This document shows positions 1-5,431 of a stretch of 33,110 nt of DNA, piece after piece. Position 1 is the first letter of the stretch. Each line of letters opens with the position of its first letter. Under the pieces are notes generated by a model. It had not been told where the DNA came from. It ran no database searches and saw only the letters and a program-made list of their open reading frames with translations. A program made the translations under genes and the position numbers. This stretch comes from Thalassotalea sp. PP2-459. Its GTDB lineage: Bacteria; Pseudomonadota; Gammaproteobacteria; Enterobacterales; Alteromonadaceae. The DNA lies in contig NZ_MKQD01000067.1 in the NCBI RefSeq assembly GCF_001913705.1, positions 1 to 33,110 of the forward strand, read 5' to 3'.

Positions 1-8
1 ACAAGGAC

Positions 9-55
9 GCTACAAGGATGTAGCTTATTAGAGAACGCAGGAGCACGTTCTCCTG
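9..55. repeat. Cluster of short inverted repeats at the left edge
   Basis: Three short inverted repeats are packed into 47 bases. They are GCTACA/TGTAGC (9-14 and 19-24), GAGAACG/CGTTCTC (31-37 and 46-52) and CAGGAG/CTCCTG (38-43 and 50-55). The last two overlap and could not form together. There is no ORF here. This looks like part of an intergenic structured repeat that may run off the left edge, but only one copy is visible, so its repetitive nature is a guess. Bases 56-156 show nothing I can assign. Confidence 0.35.
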
Positions 56-156
56 AATAACCATTCTCTGCAATCAACGCCGTGCCTCTAAAGCATTTAA
101 TTCTCGCTGAATGACCGAATATATGGCAGCAATGAACTTTGAAACCCTATCAATTA

Positions 157-387
157 CTATCTTGCAATCGGAGAGAGTCCATATATGGTATTATTCATAA
201 ATACCGTATTCAAACTTGCTAAACGAAGATCTGTTGTTTCAATTCCTAACAGAAAATTAAAAATCATATGACTTAATATAACTGGAACAATCATAAGTAC
301 GACAAACCATTTAAGGTATTGAATTGGTGATAGTTCACTATGTTTGGTAGGTATTGTGTTATTTTTTTGAGTGATAATACTAGTCAT
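157..387 (-). CDS. Small hypothetical membrane protein, possible immunity protein
   Basis: This 76-residue ORF has a polar N-terminus, one long hydrophobic stretch (about residues 25-48, a probable membrane segment), and a polar tail. I do not recognise the family. It lies about 115 bases downstream of the CPBP protease gene on the same strand, at the distal end of the bacteriocin array, where small membrane immunity proteins are common. The ribosome binding site is weak (GGA about 10 bases before the ATG). It could be a fourth immunity-type gene, an N-terminal remnant of a larger membrane protein, or a chance ORF. The low confidence reflects the lack of homology and the poor start signal. 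Confidence 0.4.
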   Translation of the reverse strand: MTSIITQKNNTIPTKHSELSPIQYLKWFVVLMIVPVILSHMIFNFLLGIETTDLRLASLNTVFMNNTIYGLSPIAR

Positions 388-503
388 GTTGTGAGTCCAT
401 TCAATGTTAAAATTGGTGAATTCCTTAATTATTAAAATATTAAAAACAGAAATTTCTCAGGCAGGATCTTGTTCTTGAAGTTCATACTGCTTATCCATCA
501 ACC

Positions 504-1385
504 CTATATTAAACTTTGTTTGGTAATAACCTTGTGATGTTTACCATCAGTTTGATGATTTATACGCCAAACGATTAGACATAAAAGTACTAAAAGAGCC
601 ATAGTAAGATAAGACCCCTCTAAACCAAACTCTCCCCCAGTTATGGTTGAATTACCTGTGAATTTTTGGATTAACAAACCTTCAACTGGAAGTCCGCTCA
701 CAGGAAAGCCTAATACTGGCCCTTGCATAAAGTTCCATGTGAAATGGAAACCGATAGGAAACCATAGATCTTTGAAATAGGTATAATACAGCCCTAAAAA
801 TATACCTACCAACAATAGGTTTATAAAACTAAGTAACGAAACATCACTATTTCCAGAGTGAAGTATCATAAAAATTAAAGCAGAAATTATTATCGCTATA
901 TATTTATGTTGTGAACCTAACAAACTCTTTAAAATGTAGCCTCTTACGAGAAGTTCTTCATTAACAGCAACAATTGAGAAAAGTCCGAAGTACCAAGCAA
1001 AGTGATATAAATTAACAGTATTAGTAGATGTTTCAATTAGACCTGAAAATAACAAAATCAGGTAAATAATTATTATGGAAATAACGCCGCCGCCTAATCC
1101 AAAGCTAATTTTTTTTAATAAATTTTCACGAGAAAAACCAATCTGAAGAAAAGGTTGTTTATCATAGTTCTTTTGCAATTGGTAAATTAAAAATAAATTA
1201 GCCGCAGCTTGTAGCAAAAAAATAAGTGACATTAACTCAATGCCTAAAGCTTCAATATTAAAGTCGTTGGGATTAATAATATTTAGACTAAAAAAAGGAA
1301 TAAGTATCAACCCTGCCATGAGTTGTGAAAGAATGAGTAGTGTAATAATTCTCGCTATGGGGCTTTTTTTTAATATTTGTAACAT
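504..1385 (-). CDS. CPBP family intramembrane glutamic protease, candidate immunity protein
   Basis: A 293-residue multi-pass membrane protein carrying the signature of the CPBP (CAAX protease and bacteriocin-processing, Abi) family. Motif 1 is EELLVRG (EExxxR), motif 2 is FMILH, and motif 3 is HFTWN. The two Glu, the Arg and the His residues needed for activity are all present. A strong Shine-Dalgarno AAGGAGG precedes the ATG at 1385. Family knowledge: CPBP proteins in lactic acid bacteria, such as PlnI and SkkI, confer immunity to two-peptide bacteriocins. The gene is the last member of the distal cassette, after two double-glycine peptides and a stem-loop, so immunity is the best inference. 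A role in peptide maturation is the alternative. Confidence 0.85.
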   Translation of the reverse strand: MLQILKKSPIARIITLLILSQLMAGLILIPFFSLNIINPNDFNIEALGIELMSLIFLLQAAANLFLIYQLQKNYDKQPFLQIGFSRENLLKKISFGLGGGVISIIIIYLILLFSGLIETSTNTVNLYHFAWYFGLFSIVAVNEELLVRGYILKSLLGSQHKYIAIIISALIFMILHSGNSDVSLLSFINLLLVGIFLGLYYTYFKDLWFPIGFHFTWNFMQGPVLGFPVSGLPVEGLLIQKFTGNSTITGGEFGLEGSYLTMALLVLLCLIVWRINHQTDGKHHKVITKQSLI

Positions 1386-1405
1386 GCTTTCCTCCTTGAG
1401 TTGTT

Positions 1406-1434
1406 TGAAACCAGCGGGTTATTCGCTGGTTTCA
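1406..1434 (-). terminator. Stem-loop between bacteriocin pair and CPBP gene
   Basis: A perfect 11-bp stem, TGAAACCAGCG/CGCTGGTTTCA, with a 7-base loop. It lies between the stop of the second peptide gene and the CPBP gene. No U-tract follows on the minus strand, so it may act as an mRNA-stabilising or partial-termination hairpin rather than a full terminator. It would lower expression of the downstream gene relative to the peptides. The two other cassettes have a hairpin at the same place. Confidence 0.6.
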
Positions 1435-1444
1435 TGGTCATTTT

Positions 1445-1585
1445 TTAATGAGTTATCTCATATAACCAGCCGCCCAGCTCTTTACCCCAATCTCCGGCTA
1501 GCCCACTGCCAATTTCATAACCAATCTCTCTCATTAGGCCACCACCACTTACAGCTTTTAATTCATTTATATTTAAATTTTTCAC
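1445..1585 (-). CDS. Double-glycine-leader bacteriocin precursor (second peptide of distal pair)
   Basis: The precursor has 46 residues. I place the start at the GTG at 1585 because AAGGAG lies 6 bases before it; the longer ORF reading up to 1639 overlaps the upstream gene and lacks such a site. The leader MKNLNINELKAVSGG has the ELxxVSGG pattern cut by C39 peptidase exporters. The 31-residue core is amphipathic and Gly-rich, with a GxxxG motif (GKELG), and ends in YEITH. It starts 10 bases after the stop of the upstream peptide gene. The pair, the coupled translation and the GxxxG motif resemble class IIb two-peptide bacteriocins. Activity is not shown by the sequence. Confidence 0.8.
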   Translation of the reverse strand: MKNLNINELKAVSGGGLMREIGYEIGSGLAGDWGKELGGWLYEITH

Positions 1586-1595
1586 TATTGACTCC

Positions 1596-1739
1596 TTAAT
1601 GTGTTGCATCGTAAACGCCAGCACCAATACCTCTGCCAAGTTCGTTTAGTGCTTCATGGCCAAGCAATAATATTGTCCATAAAATGAGAGCCGCACCACC
1701 ATTTACAGTAGTTAATTCATTCATGCTTAATTCACGCAT
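1596..1739 (-). CDS. Double-glycine-leader bacteriocin precursor (first peptide of distal pair)
   Basis: The precursor has 47 residues. The start is the ATG at 1739, with AAGGA about 9 bases upstream; the frame is open for 14 more codons (to 1781), but that ATG has only a weak site. The leader MRELSMNELTTVNGG closely matches the colicin V leader pattern (MRxLxxNELxxVxGG). The 32-residue core has a hydrophobic N-terminal half, a GRGIGAG run giving two overlapping GxxxG motifs, and ends in YDATH. That ending resembles YEITH of the next gene, so the two peptides look like a related pair. The leader is identical to that of the peptide gene at 3639-3815. Confidence 0.82.
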   Translation of the reverse strand: MRELSMNELTTVNGGAALILWTILLLGHEALNELGRGIGAGVYDATH

Positions 1740-1804
1740 AATTAAATTCCTTTTTGTTTCAATTAAATTTACTAATTCCATGTTGAATTAGCCGGTTATT
1801 CTCC

Positions 1805-1824
1805 ATTCCTGCAGGTGCAGGAAT
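1805..1824 (-). promoter_or_regulatory. Conserved leader hairpin ATTCCTGCA/TGCAGGAAT (copy A)
   Basis: A perfect 9-bp inverted repeat with a 2-base loop, about 65 bases before the first peptide start. The equivalents at 2869-2888 and 3881-3900 differ at the left arm, yet every change stays paired as a G-U wobble in the minus-strand transcript. This favours a function in the mRNA of the peptide genes. Confidence 0.6.
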
Positions 1825-1860
1825 AGAAGAATTGCTAAGTAGCTTCTTAATGCGACAAAT

Positions 1861-1881
1861 ATATTCTTGAAGCAAGAATAT
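1861..1881. promoter_or_regulatory. Conserved dyad ATATTCTTG-AAG-CAAGAATAT (copy A)
   Basis: A perfect 9+9 bp dyad with a 3-base centre, conserved in all three cassette leaders. Copies B and C have one change in the left arm. It could be a protein operator or a second RNA hairpin. No regulator is encoded nearby. Confidence 0.5.
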
Positions 1882-2003
1882 TAGAAAGTCTAACAGTAAT
1901 GTTTTTGATTAGTACCTGTAGAAAGGTTGTGAATTGAAAATGATAATTTTATTAGTAGGTTAAATATAGTTTTTAATAAAAATACAACATAAATCCTCAG
2001 CAA

Positions 2004-2270
2004 TTATTGAGTATCTTTGCTGTATCTCGCTTGTAAGTGATGAATAACGGCTAGTTTTTTATCATCCATCGCTAAACGAATATCCTTACTTTGAATACCT
2101 TGCTTAAAATAGCTTTGTGCGCTAATTTTCTTTGATTCATTTTGATCGCAAGCCAATTAATGGTGTTTGGAATTCGCAATGTACTGGATACTTCTTCAAT
2201 ACTATCATACTGATTGAGTTTAGAGGTTTCTGTTTATTTTTGTGTATCGAAGTTGTAGTGCATGGCTAGC
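2004..2270 (-). pseudogene. Degraded duplicate of the 3' end of cca
   Basis: This stretch aligns with the intact cca gene downstream of it. Bases 2004-2145 match the cca C-terminal coding end (4080-4221), including the TAA stop position. After that a gap of roughly 180 bases (about 4222-4402 of cca) is missing. The match then resumes around GATCGCAAGCC and fades near 2270. Many substitutions and the deletion leave no usable frame. It is attached to repeat copy A exactly as the true cca is attached to copy C, so it is a relic of a segmental duplication and not an independent gene. Bases 2271-2369 beyond it show nothing recognisable. Confidence 0.85.
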
Positions 2271-2369
2271 TAAATTCAAGCTATCTGCTATTTCTGATTG
2301 AAGAATTAACTCAACCCTACGTCCTGTTGTAAAATTTAAAAAGTAGACTTATCTAATGTTGTCTTTTTA

Positions 2370-2573
2370 TTACGACATGATCCTTTTTGAACATTTGTTT
2401 TTGAATATATTAGCGACAATTATTGATACTAAAACCAAGGTTGAAACGATAAAATTACTTACACTAAGCCCTAAAAATGAACACGTCATTACAGGCATAA
2501 TTACAAAGATGCTAAACGCAAGTATCAAAGAGCCAAAATAACAAACGGCTAAACTCTTATATTTATTTCCCAT
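2370..2573 (-). CDS. Small two-TM membrane protein, candidate immunity protein
   Basis: A 67-residue protein with two hydrophobic segments (about residues 8-30 and 36-57) and a basic C-terminus (KNKCSKRIMS). GGTGGT a few bases before the ATG serves as a ribosome binding site. It follows the single double-glycine peptide of the middle cassette, separated by a stem-loop. Size, topology and position match immunity proteins of class II bacteriocins, but I recognise no family. The immunity role is inferred from context only. Confidence 0.6.
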   Translation of the reverse strand: MGNKYKSLAVCYFGSLILAFSIFVIMPVMTCSFLGLSVSNFIVSTLVLVSIIVANIFKNKCSKRIMS

Positions 2574-2588
2574 AATACCACCATATAA

Positions 2589-2608
2589 AAGGGGAGAGTT
2601 CTCCCCTT
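2589..2608 (-). terminator. Stem-loop between middle peptide and its membrane protein gene
   Basis: An 8-bp GC-rich stem, AAGGGGAG/CTCCCCTT, with a 4-base loop. On the minus strand it is followed by TTATATGG rather than a long U-tract. It sits in the same relative position as the hairpins of the other two cassettes. Confidence 0.6.
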
Positions 2609-2613
2609 ACAAA

Positions 2614-2805
2614 TTAACTAGTCGCTAAAGTATAACCAACACCTACAAGTGTACTAAGTCCATATCCAATAAGGCCACCTATTGGCCCGCCAATTGCAAA
2701 ACCAGCTACAGCACCAGCCCAACCGCCAGCGAGTGTCATAGCAATACCACCAGCAGCACCACCACCTTGAACTTCTTTCATTTCACTTACCTTTAATTCA
2801 CGCAT
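2614..2805 (-). CDS. Double-glycine-leader class II microcin-like precursor (middle cassette)
   Basis: A 63-residue precursor with its start at the ATG at 2805, preceded by AAGGAA. The leader MRELKVSEMKEVQGG is a double-glycine leader but diverges from those of the other cassettes, although the upstream DNA is nearly identical. The 48-residue core is very rich in Gly and Ala and hydrophobic, with GxxxG (GAVAG), and ends in TLATS. It resembles class II microcin cores of the colicin V type. It is alone in its cassette; the 40 bases to the next gene leave no room for a partner peptide. Confidence 0.8.
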   Translation of the reverse strand: MRELKVSEMKEVQGGGAAGGIAMTLAGGWAGAVAGFAIGGPIGGLIGYGLSTLVGVGYTLATS

Positions 2806-3060
2806 ATTTAAATTCCTTTTTGTTTCAATTAAATTTACTAATTCCATGTTGAATTAGCCGGTTATTCTCCACTCCTGCAGATGCAGGAATAGAAGAATTG
2901 CTAGGTAGCTTCTTAATGCGACAAATATGTTCTTGAAGCAAGAATATTAGAAAGTCTAACAGTAATGTTTTTAATTAGTACTTGTCAAAATGTTGTGAAT
3001 TAAAATTATTATATTTATCAATCGGTTGTTGAATTTTATTTAATGAAAATACAATAAAAT
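2793..3060 (-). repeat. Cassette leader repeat, copy B
   Basis: This copy is homologous to copies A and C from the first codons of the peptide gene to about 3060. It is more diverged beyond 2990 and has no cca remnant after it. It contains the hairpin at 2869-2888 and the dyad TTCTTGAAGCAAGAA near 2930-2944. Bases 3061-3193 are AT-rich and hold only a weak 6-bp inverted repeat (TTACAC/GTGTAA, 3164-3185), possibly the end of the preceding transcript. Confidence 0.85.
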
Positions 3061-3193
3061 ATTAGGTGTTTATTCGGGATATGTCGTATTTAATAGAAAA
3101 TGTGACTGCCCCTGTGTCAGGATAAAAGCCTAGTAAAGATGAGAGAGTTAAATTATTCAAAAGTTACACATTTTGATAAGTGTAAGTTTTGCT

Positions 3194-3454
3194 TTATTCA
3201 TTCTTATAATCATTTAAATATAATCCTAAAAACACTATATAGCCAAATAAGACTATAATTAATAACTCATCAAAAACAGTATCTAATAAAGGTTTTACTG
3301 CAAATAAAATGGCAATTAAGCAGATAGAAAAACCAAGTATTCTTAGTGAAGCTTTAAAGAATGTTTTACCGTTAAATTTTTGTTTGTTGTGAAATACTAA
3401 TATTAGAAAATGTATGGTGACACTAATTAGTAGCAGAATTAATATTTCTAACAT
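3194..3454 (-). CDS. Small three-TM membrane protein, candidate immunity protein
   Basis: An 86-residue protein with about three hydrophobic segments (residues 2-20, 34-52 and 60-80), a basic loop after the first, and a charged tail (NDYKNE). AAGGGG lies 5 bases before the ATG at 3454. It follows the two-peptide cassette nearest cca, separated by a stem-loop. Immunity to that peptide pair is the likely role from position and topology. I recognise no family. Confidence 0.62.
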   Translation of the reverse strand: MLEILILLLISVTIHFLILVFHNKQKFNGKTFFKASLRILGFSICLIAILFAVKPLLDTVFDELLIIVLFGYIVFLGLYLNDYKNE

Positions 3455-3480
3455 GTAAGCCCCTTTTATTGTAATGAAAT

Positions 3481-3498
3481 GAGGGGGGAAGCCCCCTC
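3481..3498 (-). terminator. Stem-loop between proximal peptide pair and membrane protein gene
   Basis: A 7-bp very GC-rich stem, GAGGGGG/CCCCCTC, with a GAAG loop. No U-tract follows on the minus strand. It is positioned like the hairpins at 1406 and 2589. Confidence 0.6.
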
Positions 3499-3504
3499 TA
3501 GAAT

Positions 3505-3636
3505 TTATGCAAATTTATTCCATAATTTTTTCAAAGCAGCACCCGCAGTAACACCAACGGCAAAATCTGCTAATAAGATTAATGGTAATAACCCAGCTGA
3601 AACTTGTTTTGATTCTTCAATTGTAAGTTCTTTCAT
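3505..3636 (-). CDS. Double-glycine-type bacteriocin precursor (second peptide of proximal pair)
   Basis: A 43-residue precursor. The ATG at 3636 starts 2 bases after the stop of the upstream peptide gene, with AGAGGA upstream, so the two are translationally coupled. The leader MKELTIEESKQVSAG keeps the spacing and hydrophobic positions of double-glycine leaders but ends Ala-Gly, a variant tolerated in the family. The 28-residue core is hydrophobic with a GVTAG (GxxxG) motif and a cationic amphipathic C-terminus (LKKLWNKFA). This fits the second component of a two-peptide bacteriocin. Confidence 0.75.
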   Translation of the reverse strand: MKELTIEESKQVSAGLLPLILLADFAVGVTAGAALKKLWNKFA

Positions 3637-3638
3637 GC

Positions 3639-3815
3639 TTAGTCCTCTGACAACCAGCCAGCAGCTATGCCTACAACTGTTGCTGTTCCACGAGGATTTG
3701 CTATGATTGCCCTTCCAGCAGCCATACCTAAGTGAAATGCACCATATGCAACCCAACCTAAAAACACTACACCACCATTTACAGTGGTTAATTCATTCAT
3801 GCTTAATTCACGCAT
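3639..3815 (-). CDS. Double-glycine-leader bacteriocin precursor (first peptide of proximal pair)
   Basis: A 58-residue precursor. The ATG at 3815 is chosen because AAGGAA precedes it; an in-frame ATG at 3857 has only a weak site. The leader MRELSMNELTTVNGG is identical to that of the gene at 1596-1739. The 43-residue core is unrelated to that one and has GMAAG and GIAAG (two GxxxG motifs) and an acidic end (LSED). With the 3505-3636 product this gives an acidic/cationic peptide pair. It is the first gene after the leader region that follows cca. Confidence 0.82.
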   Translation of the reverse strand: MRELSMNELTTVNGGVVFLGWVAYGAFHLGMAAGRAIIANPRGTATVVGIAAGWLSED

Positions 3816-4079
3816 AATTAAATTCCTTTTTGTTTCAATTAAATTTACTAATTCCATGTTGAATTAGCCTGTTATTCTCCACCCCTACAGATGCAGGAAT
3901 AGCAGAATTGCTAAGTAGCTTCTTAATGCGACAGATATGTTCTTGAAGCAAGAATATTAGAAAGTCTAACAGGAATGTTTTTGATTAGTACTTGCAGAAA
4001 GGTTGTGAATTAAAAATGATAAGTTTATTAGTCGGTTAAATCTATTATTTAATAAAAATACAATAAAAATCCTCAGAAA
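3771..4079 (-). repeat. Cassette leader repeat, copy C
   Basis: It runs from the leader codons of the proximal peptide gene up to the stop codon of cca. It contains the wobble-paired hairpin at 3881-3900 and the dyad TTCTTGAAGCAAGAA near 3940-3954. It matches copy A base for base in length. It holds no ORF other than the peptide start and must carry the signals for peptide expression, though I cannot point to a convincing -35/-10 pair. Confidence 0.9.
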
Positions 4080-5288
4080 TTATTGAGTATTTTTGATGTG
4101 TTGGGCTTGTAATTGTTGAATAATGGCTAGTTTTTCCTTATCCATCGCTAAACGAATATCTTTACCTTGAACGCCTTGCTTAATATATTTTTGCGCGTTA
4201 ATTTTACTTGACTCATATACAACGTGTCTTAAAAACTGTGTTTGCAAAGTGCAGTTTTCATCGTGCTTTGATGCCTGACATGCAATGAGAAAATCTTCAA
4301 AAGCATCTGGCTTTCGCCAAACATCTAAATCATTGAGTAATGATAAAACTTTTTTGTCAGCTAAAGTAAGTACGTGTTCAACGTGTTGTTGATGAGCGAG
4401 CAATTTTGTCGCAAGCCATTTAATGTGGTTTGGAATTCGCAACGTATTTGCTATATCTTCAATACTAGCAATATTTTCATGCTCAGAATCAATTGAGTTA
4501 AGTGATGGCAGTTTATTTTTAGTATATCGGAGCTGTTGAGCTAATAAGGCAAATCTAATTGATAATGAATCCGTGACGTTAACAGATTGGGTTAATGGCT
4601 CTAAATAAGGGTATTCAGCATAGGCATCGGCTAAGTTAGGCCAAATTTTATCAAGTGCTTTACATTGAACTAATATTTTAATAAAAATATCAGGATTATT
4701 TTCCGATAAAGACTTAGCAAACTCTTGCCAAATACGTTCACCAGATAATGCATTTAACTCGTTTGATTGACTAATTTTCGTCATCAAAGCAAGTGTTTCC
4801 GGTGCAACACTAAATCCTAAATAATGATATCGCGCGGCAAATCTAGCTACTCTTAGCACCCTTAGCGGGTCTTCAATAAAAGCATCAGATACGTGGCGAA
4901 GTACTCTATTATTTAAGTCTATCTGGCCATGGTATGGATCTATTATATGACCGTCACTGGTCATTGCCATTGCATTAACGGTTAAATCTCTTCGCAATAG
5001 ATCTTGCTCTAAAGTTACTTCTGGCGATGCATTACACACAAAGCCTCTATAGCCTTGTCCTTGTTTTTTCTCAGTACGTGCCAGAGCATATTCTTCTTTA
5101 GTTTCTGGGTGAAGAAAAACAGGAAAATCTTTACCGACTTGCGTAAAGCCAAGTGATAACATTTGTTGAACGGTTGTGCCTACCACCACATAATCGCGTT
5201 CTTTAATCTCACGACCAAGTAAATGATCTCGCACCGCACCACCCACAAGGTAATGTTCAATAGGAAGTTTTTTTTGACTGTTTTTCAT
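4080..5288 (-). CDS. cca: CCA-adding tRNA nucleotidyltransferase
   Basis: Adds CCA to tRNA 3' ends. The class II nucleotidyltransferase core is clear: YLVGGAVRDHLLG, the metal-site segment KERDYVVVG, RRDLTVNAMA, DPLRVLRVARFAARY and GERIWQEF. Two details differ from E. coli Cca. The first carboxylate of the metal DxD pair is Glu here (ERD for DRD). The HD motif of the C-terminal phosphohydrolase domain (CHDLGKG in E. coli) reads AQQLRYTKN, so that domain keeps its fold length but has lost its metal ligands. I chose the ATG at 5288 (402 residues, close to 412 in E. coli); an upstream in-frame ATG at 5321 adds 11 residues, and neither has a clear Shine-Dalgarno. The end abuts the bacteriocin array. 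Confidence 0.93.
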   Translation of the reverse strand: MKNSQKKLPIEHYLVGGAVRDHLLGREIKERDYVVVGTTVQQMLSLGFTQVGKDFPVFLHPETKEEYALARTEKKQGQGYRGFVCNASPEVTLEQDLLRRDLTVNAMAMTSDGHIIDPYHGQIDLNNRVLRHVSDAFIEDPLRVLRVARFAARYHYLGFSVAPETLALMTKISQSNELNALSGERIWQEFAKSLSENNPDIFIKILVQCKALDKIWPNLADAYAEYPYLEPLTQSVNVTDSLSIRFALLAQQLRYTKNKLPSLNSIDSEHENIASIEDIANTLRIPNHIKWLATKLLAHQQHVEHVLTLADKKVLSLLNDLDVWRKPDAFEDFLIACQASKHDENCTLQTQFLRHVVYESSKINAQKYIKQGVQGKDIRLAMDKEKLAIIQQLQAQHIKNTQ

Positions 5289-5431
5289 GAGAAGAAATAT
5301 CGCACAAGGTTTAGTGATCATTAACGGTAATCATTCTAACATAACATTGTTTTTTCTTATATGCGGGCCTTTGACATCGTTGAAGATACGGGTTAATTTG
5401 CTTTAGCCTTTTTCACCAGTAAATTATTTTT

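Larger units (their letters stand above)
1695..2003 (-). repeat. Cassette leader repeat, copy A
   Basis: This copy covers the start of the first peptide gene and its upstream region. It is collinear over 309 bases with copy C (3771-4079), with no net length change. By eye I count about 19 mismatches in 260 positions. It contains the ribosome binding site, the 13-codon in-frame upstream stretch, a 9+9 bp hairpin at 1805-1824 and a 9+9 bp dyad at 1861-1881. The homology continues beyond 2003 into the degraded cca copy. Confidence 0.9.

Noticed and set aside
157-1385. SPIAR shared by the end of the 76-residue ORF and the start of the CPBP protein
   Set aside because: The codons differ at most positions, so it is not a DNA repeat; probably coincidence.
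1240-1599. Plus-strand ORF opposite the CPBP and peptide genes
   Set aside because: Antisense shadow of the CPBP and double-glycine genes; no ribosome binding site or recognisable product.
2356-2541. Plus-strand ORF opposite the small membrane protein gene at 2370-2573
   Set aside because: Antisense shadow; the minus-strand frame has the start signal, membrane segments and operon context.
1596-3857. ATG starts at 1781, 2847 and 3857 giving longer bacteriocin precursors
   Set aside because: A good AAGGA site precedes the inner ATG in each case, and the inner start gives a leader of normal length (15 residues); the outer ATGs have only weak sites.
1695-4079. CRISPR array or transposon as explanation of the repeats
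   Set aside because: The repeats are few, about 300 bases long, contain gene starts and are collinear with cca; no transposase or terminal inverted repeats are present.
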